A model generated the notes under the pieces. That model was not told where the DNA came from. It saw nothing but the letters and a program-made list of their open reading frames with translations, and did no database searches. Of a stretch of 64,000 nt of DNA, positions 25,623 to 32,152 are shown piece by piece. Made by a program: the position numbers and the translations under genes. The first letter of the stretch is position 1, and each line of letters opens with the position of its first letter. This DNA comes from Eggerthellaceae bacterium (GTDB lineage: Bacteria; Actinomycetota; Coriobacteriia; Coriobacteriales; Eggerthellaceae), in assembly GCA_022791455.1 (NCBI GenBank), contig JAAVZC010000001.1, positions 62,001 through 126,000 of the forward strand. Reading direction: 5' to 3'.

Positions 25623-25635
25623 TACTCCCACTCCA
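25623..25635. repeat. 13-bp direct repeat, left end of putative island
   Basis: TACTCCCACTCCA is identical to the 3' end of guaA at 37822-37834. On the minus strand it reads TGGAGTGGGAGTA, which spans the last codons and the stop codon of guaA. See the finding on island boundaries. Confidence 0.55.
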
Positions 25636-26256
25636 ACGTCACAACGCAGAAATACCCCCTTATGCGTGCTATGTCGTCTACCTGATTTGAAACGAGACAA
25701 CGGAATCCACCTGAAAGTGGTACCAGTTCAGGCTGTAGATCTTTTTCGAATTACTCCCCTAGAGCGGGGAATAAATTCACCAACGATCAAATACCCCTTC
25801 TTAACTGGCAAAACGCGCATGATGCACAATCGCCTGATTACGGCGGTTTCTTTTTGCTCCGATATCCTCGAAAATATATTCCCTGGGAATATGAAAAGGA
25901 ATATATTCTCGCCTCAAAAAAACCTAATCCGAACTGGGTATTCAAGAATCGCTGATTACAAAACACCCATTGGGTGATAACGGGGCACAGTGCTCAAGCG
26001 GCATCACTTCCAAGCCACTGGCGACCATGCAACTGGAGTAGGCGCGTATGGCTTGCTCGTGATGTCGCTTTAGATAGCATTTTTACTAGGACAAATTGTC
26101 CCAGTTGCTCTGAACTGGGAGTTCGTTACGGATTCTTTTCAGCGTCCCTTTCGTTGAAAAAGAAGGGGGATCTCAGACCGGGGCGCTTTGGCACTGCGCA
26201 TTGCCGAGCCCCAAGTATGAGCAAAGGTGGCGTTCTGGGCCAACCGGACTATTGCT
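25636..26256. other. AT-richer island end without a confident gene
   Basis: No open frame here looks like a known protein. Visible structures are a small hairpin TCCCC-TAGAGC-GGGGA near 25753-25768, a terminator-like hairpin at 25831-25855, a palindrome ATATTCCCTGGGAATAT near 25876-25892 followed by GAATATATTC, and a nested hairpin at 26178-26210 with outer arms GGGGC/GCCCC. On the minus strand, 25622-25750 is open and ends in ...VTLEWE at the direct repeat, but has no start codon; it may be a gene remnant. Confidence 0.5.
25831..25855 (+). terminator. hairpin followed by T-tract
   Basis: CGCC-TGATTAC-GGCG followed by GTTTCTTTTT is a typical rho-independent terminator shape. No gene is recognised directly upstream, so it may end a small RNA or be a remnant. 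Confidence 0.45.
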
Positions 26257-27189
26257 TCACAGATGCCGCAAGTTCACTCGGTAATCTCTCAACCTCTCTT
26301 CGCCGATTTCGTTGATTACCTTATCCAGCGCAGCGAGGATCTGACTCTTATGCTCGGGCAGCTGTCCTTGCAGCATAACGGGATTCGACGCACCGAGCAT
26401 GGCAAACTGCGTCTCGATGTTCAGGCCTGTTACCAGCGCTTTCACCTCCTCGTACTTCTCAACCTCCATTTCCTCTTCCCAGTTCCCGGCAAGGATCTCT
26501 CGGTAGAGTTCCGAGTTCCTATAAACCGTTAGCATGTTCGCGCCGATGAGCCACGGGCTCGTTCGGTTCACAACATCGGCTGTCCTCCTCGCGCCCTCGA
26601 TGCCGCGTCCCCTGCCCGAGATGCCCACGAGGTAGAAGAACGCGTAGGAGATGCCAACGTCGTCAAGGCGCGCGCACTGCTCCACGATGTCTTTCGCCTC
26701 GTATCCCTTCCTCATGAAGGCGAGCGCTTCGTCATCTCCGGACTCGACGCCGATGGTGAGGCCGTCGTACCCGGCGGCGGCGAGCTCGCGCAGCTCCTCG
26801 TCGGTCTTCGTCGCGACGTCGGTGATTCGCGAGAAGCAGCCGATGCTCCCGCACGCGGGGAAGTACTTGCGCACGAGGCCGGCTATCTCATGCAGGTGCC
26901 TCGCCTTGAGCCCGAAGGGGTTCGCCCCCGCTAGGAAGACGCGCTCGCAGCTTGCCTCCGCGATATCGAAAAGTCGCTCCTCGGCCTTGCGCAGCGGGTC
27001 GTGGTACCAGGTCTGCGCCTCCAGGAGATCGGCCGCGATGTGCTCCATCGGGGAAGGCCTGAACTTGAACGGAAGTTCCTCGTAGAGCGTGCAGAACTTG
27101 CATTGGTGGTGCGTGCAGCCTGCCGTCGCCTCGATGATGAGCGATTCCGCCTCGTAGGGCGGCCGCCAGATGGTTCCGGTGTAGTGCAT
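26257..27189 (-). CDS. radical SAM protein
   Basis: This 310-aa enzyme binds a 4Fe-4S cluster through Cys25, Cys30 and Cys33 (GCTHHQCKFC, a C-x4-C-x2-C spacing known in one group of B12-independent radical SAM proteins) and is expected to cleave S-adenosylmethionine. The opening WRPPYEAESLIIEATAGC matches that group. The glycine-rich GLTIGVESGDDE strand also belongs to the SAM fold. The substrate is unknown. I chose the ATG at 27189, with AAGGAG eight bases upstream. It is divergent from an HxlR-type regulator that may control it. Codon use is less GC-rich at its 3' end than in the flanking chromosome. Confidence 0.88.
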   Translation of the reverse strand: MHYTGTIWRPPYEAESLIIEATAGCTHHQCKFCTLYEELPFKFRPSPMEHIAADLLEAQTWYHDPLRKAEERLFDIAEASCERVFLAGANPFGLKARHLHEIAGLVRKYFPACGSIGCFSRITDVATKTDEELRELAAAGYDGLTIGVESGDDEALAFMRKGYEAKDIVEQCARLDDVGISYAFFYLVGISGRGRGIEGARRTADVVNRTSPWLIGANMLTVYRNSELYREILAGNWEEEMEVEKYEEVKALVTGLNIETQFAMLGASNPVMLQGQLPEHKSQILAALDKVINEIGEERLRDYRVNLRHL

Positions 27190-27250
27190 GGTGATTCTCC
27201 TTGCTGTAGTGTTCCTTTTAACAAGGATGGCCTCTTTGTGCTTCATTTGC

Positions 27251-27279
27251 TAGTACTGATGTTTTATGCTTGTAGTACT
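27251..27279. promoter_or_regulatory. paired TAGTACT sites between radical SAM and HxlR genes
   Basis: TAGTACT occurs at 27251-27257 and again at 27273-27279, 22 bases apart, each containing the palindrome AGTACT. A TATGCT hexamer lies between them at 27265-27270. Paired symmetric sites at two-turn spacing in the shared promoter region fit binding of the HxlR dimer. Confidence 0.4.
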
Positions 27280-27316
27280 CAAATCTGCACTATTGGGAAC
27301 AATCAGGAGTAGCCCT

Positions 27317-27682
27317 ATGGCAGACAACAAGTTCACCGATGAAAAGATGATTGCGCGGTGCGAGTCAATGAGCCGGATGCAGGCGGTGCTTGGCGGGAAA
27401 TGGAAGATCCTCATCCTGTGGTACATCGCCGCCTACGAGGTGCAGCGCTTCGGCGAGCTCATGCGCCGCATCGACGGCATATCCCAGTCGACCCTCACCA
27501 AGCAGCTCCGCGAGCTCGAAGCCGACGGGCTCGTCCATCGTGAGATCTACCGCGAGATACCGCCCAAGGTAGAATATACGCTCACGGATGAGGGTAAGAG
27601 CTTCGTACCGATCCTCACGGACATGATGCGCTGGAGCCAGCAATGGCTCTGCAGCGAGGGCGAAACCTGCGAGGGAGAATAA
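27317..27682 (+). CDS. HxlR-family transcriptional regulator
   Basis: This 121-aa winged-helix protein has the HxlR signature: an early cysteine (MIARCESM), LGGKWKILILWYIAAYEVQ split by the first helix, then RRIDGISQSTLTKQLRELEADGLV and YTLTDEGKS. HxlR proteins often sense electrophiles or redox stress through the conserved cysteine. AGGAG lies seven bases before the ATG. It is divergent from the radical SAM gene, the likely target. Confidence 0.92.
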   Translation: MADNKFTDEKMIARCESMSRMQAVLGGKWKILILWYIAAYEVQRFGELMRRIDGISQSTLTKQLRELEADGLVHREIYREIPPKVEYTLTDEGKSFVPILTDMMRWSQQWLCSEGETCEGE

Positions 27683-27713
27683 TCTATAGAGTGCTTGCAT
27701 GGAAAGAAAGGTG

Positions 27714-27804
27714 TTTTCAGGCTATGCAGCATATGATATAAATGCTTTGGTGGCTGAACAAGCTACCTCCAAGCGCCGGGGGCAGTCCCCCGGCAACTTT
27801 TTTT
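27714..27804 (+). ncRNA. small structured RNA upstream of the DUF3800 gene
   Basis: A promoter is visible: TTTTCA at 27714-27719, a 17-base spacer and TATAAA at 27737-27742. The expected transcript, from about 27749, has a first stem GGTGGC/GCTACC (27749-27754 with 27762-27767, one G-U pair), a TCCAAGC linker, and a terminator hairpin GCCGGGGG-CAGT-CCCCCGGC (27775-27794) ending in seven T. Total length is about 55 nt. It ends 17 bases before the DUF3800 start. Several distinct structured RNA motifs upstream of DUF3800 genes have been described in bacteria, so this may be one of them; I cannot assign the type without a covariance search. Confidence 0.6.
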
Positions 27805-27820
27805 ATGGGGGGTGCGGGTC

Positions 27821-28495
27821 ATGTCAGAGCTTTCGATTTTTGTTGATGAGAGCGGAGATAAGACTCGGCATGCTCAGTACTTTATACTTACGCTTGTCCT
27901 GCACGATCAAAATGACCCCATAGCAAAGGACGTCAGCATTCACGAGAAGACGCTTTCGGATGCTGACATACCGAACGTGCCCTTTCATTCTGAGCCGCTG
28001 CTAAATGGGCACGGCGACTATGAGAGCATGAGCCTAGAGCGCCGGAAGAAGATCTTGACCGCATTTGGCTCGTTGGTCAGGTTCCTTCCAGTTAAATATA
28101 AGTCTTTCGTCTACAAACGCGCGCGTTTCGAAAATATAGAAAAGCTCGCTATTCGCATGCAGCGGGACATATCGTCGATGCTCTCCGACAATCTTGCATT
28201 CTTTCAGTCTTTCGATCAGGTGAAAATCTATTACGACAATGGGCAAGATATTGTTAAGCAGGCGCTGCACAAATCAATCGAACGCGCTCTGTCGAAAGAG
28301 GCTGTTGTAAAGAAACGCACAACGATGACCGACTATAGGCTCGCTCAGGTTGCTGACTATCTATGCACAATTGAGTTGGCTGCCGTGAAATATGCTGCCA
28401 AAGAAGACGGCAACACCTATGACAAGTTTTTCGGTGGGGTTGGCGCATTCAAGAGGAATTGGCTCAAGCAAGCCAGGAGAAAGATGCTCCACTAG
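27821..28495 (+). CDS. DUF3800 domain protein
   Basis: The 224-aa protein starts with the DUF3800 signature LSIFVDESGDK, whose acidic residues (Asp9, Glu10, Asp13) resemble an RNase H-like metal site. Later conserved parts are YYDNGQDIVKQALHKSI and the TMTDYRLAQVADYLCTIEL block with its aspartates. DUF3800 proteins are common in phage-defence and mobile regions and are suspected nucleases; the reaction has not been settled as far as I know. I chose the ATG at 27821; the ATG three codons upstream is possible. A small RNA lies upstream and a similar RNA, inverted, downstream. Confidence 0.85.
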   Translation: MSELSIFVDESGDKTRHAQYFILTLVLHDQNDPIAKDVSIHEKTLSDADIPNVPFHSEPLLNGHGDYESMSLERRKKILTAFGSLVRFLPVKYKSFVYKRARFENIEKLAIRMQRDISSMLSDNLAFFQSFDQVKIYYDNGQDIVKQALHKSIERALSKEAVVKKRTTMTDYRLAQVADYLCTIELAAVKYAAKEDGNTYDKFFGGVGAFKRNWLKQARRKMLH

Positions 28496-28799
28496 TCAGG
28501 GTGCCGCATGCGGAGGAGACGATGGCGAAGAGGTGCGGGGCTCGTCAAAAAGACGCTGAGCTCCCTCACGGCGTTCGCTCCTAGATACTAAGAAGCCGGG
28601 GAAACGTCCCCGGCACTTGGAAGAAACCCCTATGCGGAGTCTCCGCGATGAATTATACAACGGGAAAGAGGCGTTGCTCGGTCCCGTAGTGTTCAATTCT
28701 TAATTATCATAAGAGCGGCGTCGAATTCGCGAGAGGCAAAAGCGCTTAGTGGATGAAACGGCTGGTCAATCGAGAAGACATCGACAAACCTTCAGGCTC
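28496..28799. other. gap between the DUF3800 gene and the Abi_2 RNA region
   Basis: No protein gene is supported here. The stretch contains a hairpin GCCGGGG-AAACGT-CCCCGGC (28595-28614), a short palindrome GCGGAGTCTCCGC (28634-28646), and a minus-strand TATAAT at 28652-28657. Together these may form a minus-strand small RNA, listed separately. Confidence 0.5.
28588..28646 (-). ncRNA. candidate minus-strand small RNA, inverted relative of the DUF3800 leader RNA
   Basis: On the minus strand a TATAAT (28657 to 28652) is followed by a GCGG-AGACT-CCGC stem, a linker ending in TTCCAAG, and the hairpin GCCGGGG-ACGTTT-CCCCGGC followed by TTCTTA. The order stem, TCCAAG linker, GCCGGGG hairpin is the same as in the RNA at 27749-27804. 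No good -35 box is seen, so transcription is uncertain. Confidence 0.4.
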
Positions 28800-28811
28800 T
28801 TATGCTAGTAT

Positions 28812-28870
28812 ATGCATCAGCAAACCCGGTCGGCCTCTCAACGATGCGCACTGCCGGGTCTTCTTTTATT
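28812..28870 (+). ncRNA. candidate pseudoknot RNA upstream of the Abi_2-like fragment
   Basis: An extended -10 box TGCTAGTAT (28803-28811) and a TCGACA at 28781-28786 (19-base spacing) mark a promoter. GCATC at 28814-28818 can pair with GATGC at 28843-28847, while ACCCGG at 28824-28829 can pair with CCGGGT at 28854-28859. The two stems cross, giving an H-type pseudoknot, and the second stem is followed by CTTCTTTTATT, which can end transcription. The AGGAGG of the next frame starts 8 bases later. Structured RNAs upstream of abiF-type genes, and pseudoknot antitoxin RNAs of the ToxI kind, are known; assignment here is inference. Confidence 0.5.
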
Positions 28871-28887
28871 CTCGTCTAGGAGGATTT

Positions 28888-29118
28888 TTGGAATACGTAA
28901 AGCCGAGGTTATTCTATGAGCGGCAAACAGACTTGCTTATAGATGGGCACGGCTTGATCGTCGACTACGAGAATCTTGTTTGCCATCTTCAGAAAATCGG
29001 CCGCTACTGTCTAAGCGGCTGCCGGTGTGCCTTCGAGCGCTCCGGTACCTCCGCTTCTGAAGACGGGTACTTTAGAGTGCGTTTTGTTGAAGGATGTGTT
29101 AGAGAAACGCATGAGTGA
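28888..29118 (+). CDS. truncated Abi_2 (AbiD/AbiF)-like protein
   Basis: A TTG start four bases after AGGAGG opens a 76-aa frame. Residues 14-60 follow the N-terminal Abi_2 pattern: QTDLLIDGHGLIVDYENLVC, then HLQKIGRYCLSGCRCAF, where intact family members have an IGYYRLSGYWYPF-like block. Several consensus aromatic residues are replaced by cysteine, and the chain stops long before the normal ~300 residues, so the HEPN catalytic part is absent. Its stop codon overlaps the ATG of the next large gene (29111), which suggests coupled translation. It may be a decayed abortive-infection gene kept as a leader frame. Confidence 0.5.
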   Translation: MEYVKPRLFYERQTDLLIDGHGLIVDYENLVCHLQKIGRYCLSGCRCAFERSGTSASEDGYFRVRFVEGCVRETHE

Positions 29119-32100
29119 TTTGGGCAATGTCGAAAAGTTGAAAACCACGCCTATCACCGAGCTCAATCTTGGTAACGCTAGAACTAGGCGTGTAATTAAG
29201 CGAGCTGGGTTTGAAACGCTGCCTGAAGTGTTTGAGCTTTCTGAAGATGAGATAGACGGGATTTTCGAGTGGGAAGAGGCGGATGCGCTCATCCGGCTGA
29301 AGGAGAAGTACTTGGCTAACCCGGACGCCGTCGCTGCCACGGTGCTTCAAAAGAGGGAAATCGATCGAGCCGCCACTGAGAGAACGCTTGCGGAGGCGAG
29401 GTTGAGCTGTGCTAGCGTGAAAACGCCAAAATCGACCTCAGTCTCTTGCGCCTATTACCCCGATGACGGGCCGACCGATCTCCCTCCAATGCCGTTTTCA
29501 GAAGCTCTGAGAGTTTACGAGAGACGCGCAAGTGAGGCTTTTGACGATCTTGACGACAGATTCGAAGACGTTATGGTGTATCAGGCCTTTGAGGAATTCT
29601 CGACCGATCTCGATGAGTTGTCTGATGCATTTACCCAGCTGTTTAGCCATTACTCGGTTCAGCCGAGAGCGGCATTGGGTCTGGTTGAGAGGCATCTAAG
29701 GAACGCATTTGTGGTTTACGTTGCGGACAGGTCGCGCAATGTCTACAGCGACGGTAACCTTTGGGGTAATTTCTTCGACGGCCTAGGGGTTAGCGACGGC
29801 AATGTGCAAGCCCTTTTCAAACAGACCTTCGTAAACCATATAGAGCGACGAGGAATGCCTCTGTACGCCCGCGATGAGGAGGTGAACTACTATTTCTATA
29901 CGGCACTTCTGCATGGCGGCTTGTCAGCTGATTCTTGGGCCAATTTGTGGGAAAAGAGCATCCTTCCTTTGGCGAAGGAGATCGCTGCGGGGCATTATGG
30001 TTTCGGAGGCGAGATGGACGGCCCCTCTATTCTCAAGGAGCTCAAGAATCCGGAGAGCCGCTTTGCTCCGAAGAAGGCCGTGCTCAACATCCTAGAAAAA
30101 GCCCCGAACTCTACTGTGACGCCGCTCTTCGAGGCATCTATGCGTGTTGCGGTGCAGGTGGAGAGTGCCAAAAAAGCAACGGGCAATTTCACCATGCTCT
30201 CGAATTATGGTCTTCCGGAGGTTGCTATGGAGGCGCTCCGCGAGACTCAGGAGCAAGCGTTAGTGTCGGGGGCGAGATCTCGTTCGAGTGAATCCTCGCG
30301 CGAAGGTAGCCATGTCGGACAGCGGCTGGTGTATTTGCCTATGGCGAGTCTGCAGCTCGACCTGGCGGAGGGCGTCGTTTCGATTCGTTGGCCCCGCCAG
30401 CAGTTCCCGCGATATTTCGCAGGATCCAGAATCGACTACTACGTAGACGGCAAAAGGGAGCTCGTTGTCGATTTCGATATCAGCATCGGAAAATGCATAC
30501 TCGAGGCCTCGAGCATTGAGGTCAAACCCCAGGCACGATATGATATCGAGATCAAGCTCATGCAAAGGGATGACAATACAGAGGAATATGTCGAGGTAAG
30601 CTCGCTTCACCAGACCTTCACGAGAAGCAAGCCCGGATGCTTTGAGTTTATTAAAGATGCGAAAGGCTTCTTCCGATTGCGGGGGCGCAGCGAGAGGATT
30701 ACGAGGAAGCGCCGCGTTGCATATATAGTTAAGGAAGGGCATCGAATCGATCCTGGGCAAGGTATGGCGCCCGTGTCGGAGTACGAAACCTCCAGCAGGT
30801 GGGATGGTGCGCAGATCTACGTCTATGATATCGACCCTGGCTCCTCAGGGGCAATTGTGGACACGAAGACTGGTAACGAGATTGCCGTCTGGCAGGAGCG
30901 ATATGTCGCGAAAATCGACAAGAGGCGCATCATTGGTGAGACTCTCGATGGAATGGATCTCTACGGTTACGTGCCCTGTGGTCTTGGTACCAATGGGGGC
31001 CTTCCTTCTGTGACTATTGAAGCAATCGATGGCTTGTCTGCGCTCAATGACTTGGATATCATGTGCGTCTGTGATGGACGAAGGATAGCCATGCCGCGGC
31101 ACATCGTATGGGATGACGACCCTGGCAAGTCGAATACGGCACAGATCACGCTCGTTCCGCAAGAGTCAAGTCTGTTCGACTGGCATATTGAGGAGTGCCT
31201 GGTAGAGGCAAGACAGAGATCTTCGGGCGGAAAGATCGTCTTCCGTTACAGGTTCGCTGCGGTTCCCATACAGGACTTTAGGCCGTTATCGGTGGATTTT
31301 GACTATGGTGTCGCTGTTGCAGAGTACGGGTTACAGGCCATGCTGGCGGTTGATATCACTAATTCGCAAGGTGACACTGAGGCTGTCAACGCTTGGGAGA
31401 GATACAGTGCAAAAACTCTGCTCAAGGACGAGTTTCTCTCCTTGCGAATTCAATCAAAGGACAGCGGGAAGAAGACGGATGCGAAGCTTGCGCTTGCGGC
31501 AATAGATATTGAAATCCCCGGTGCCCTTATGAACATAGCCAAGAAGCGCCCCATCTGTTTAGCGGATGCGCTGAGCCTAGGGCCGAGTTCAGCAAACTTC
31601 AGAATCACCTCCTCTAGTTGGCGATACAACAGGGCCGTGATGGTCATGCTCGACTGTGAGCCGCTCTTCCTAGAGGAACTGAGGCAGCCGGGTGTACATG
31701 AGTTCAACCTGTTTAGATGCATCGCTGCGTTTCGGCAGGCTGACGAGTCGGCTCCCTGCGCGCGCCCTCTTAGGCTCTCGCTGATATACGGTGATGATGT
31801 GACGCGGGGCTATTTAAGGCCGGCCTGGACGGACGTACAGCTGCTCGATTGCTTCGAAGGGATTGGCATCAACGACTGGAAAGTTTTGGCAACTACGGCT
31901 GGTGAGCACGTGCTCCGCTTTGATGGAGCCCCCCTGTGCGACGTCTGCTTCGAATTCAAGAGGAGGCTCGGCGGGAGAGTTATTGCGGAAGTATCTGCGG
32001 AAGAAGGATCTGCTGAAGTGGTCATCCCGCAAAGTGTGGTCAGGCTCATTGACGCACGCAAGACGGTAATCATTGAGATGTCGCCAAGTGATTGGTTCGG

Positions 32101-32146
32101 CGACCCGCAGCACGAATATGCAACCAGATTCACCCTGAGAAGGTAG
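29111..32146 (+). CDS. large defence-associated protein, candidate DruH-like
   Basis: This 1,011-aa protein has no family I can name with certainty. Residues 14-65 (TTPITELNLGNARTRRVIKR and ELSEDEIDGIFEWEE) resemble the helix-hairpin-helix fold of RNA polymerase alpha C-terminal domains, which bind DNA. The middle part is helical and acidic; the last ~600 residues look beta-rich, with many short charged strands and no nuclease or ATPase motif that I see. It lies 6 bases before a giant DUF1998-type helicase gene. A large unknown protein paired with such a helicase is the layout of Druantia type III (DruH, DruE). I chose the ATG at 29111 because the preceding small frame ends there; the frame is open slightly upstream. 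Confidence 0.6.
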   Translation: MSDLGNVEKLKTTPITELNLGNARTRRVIKRAGFETLPEVFELSEDEIDGIFEWEEADALIRLKEKYLANPDAVAATVLQKREIDRAATERTLAEARLSCASVKTPKSTSVSCAYYPDDGPTDLPPMPFSEALRVYERRASEAFDDLDDRFEDVMVYQAFEEFSTDLDELSDAFTQLFSHYSVQPRAALGLVERHLRNAFVVYVADRSRNVYSDGNLWGNFFDGLGVSDGNVQALFKQTFVNHIERRGMPLYARDEEVNYYFYTALLHGGLSADSWANLWEKSILPLAKEIAAGHYGFGGEMDGPSILKELKNPESRFAPKKAVLNILEKAPNSTVTPLFEASMRVAVQVESAKKATGNFTMLSNYGLPEVAMEALRETQEQALVSGARSRSSESSREGSHVGQRLVYLPMASLQLDLAEGVVSIRWPRQQFPRYFAGSRIDYYVDGKRELVVDFDISIGKCILEASSIEVKPQARYDIEIKLMQRDDNTEEYVEVSSLHQTFTRSKPGCFEFIKDAKGFFRLRGRSERITRKRRVAYIVKEGHRIDPGQGMAPVSEYETSSRWDGAQIYVYDIDPGSSGAIVDTKTGNEIAVWQERYVAKIDKRRIIGETLDGMDLYGYVPCGLGTNGGLPSVTIEAIDGLSALNDLDIMCVCDGRRIAMPRHIVWDDDPGKSNTAQITLVPQESSLFDWHIEECLVEARQRSSGGKIVFRYRFAAVPIQDFRPLSVDFDYGVAVAEYGLQAMLAVDITNSQGDTEAVNAWERYSAKTLLKDEFLSLRIQSKDSGKKTDAKLALAAIDIEIPGALMNIAKKRPICLADALSLGPSSANFRITSSSWRYNRAVMVMLDCEPLFLEELRQPGVHEFNLFRCIAAFRQADESAPCARPLRLSLIYGDDVTRGYLRPAWTDVQLLDCFEGIGINDWKVLATTAGEHVLRFDGAPLCDVCFEFKRRLGGRVIAEVSAEEGSAEVVIPQSVVRLIDARKTVIIEMSPSDWFGDPQHEYATRFTLRR

Positions 32147-32152
32147 GTACAT

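Noticed and set aside
25566-25640. tRNA gene as the island insertion site
   Set aside because: I could not fold a cloverleaf here or at the guaA end; the direct repeat lies in guaA coding sequence instead.
25666-26315. Two open frames of 103 and 113 codons at the left end of the island
   Set aside because: They have no known domain and no convincing ribosome binding site; one overlaps the 3' end of the radical SAM gene and the region is full of hairpins.
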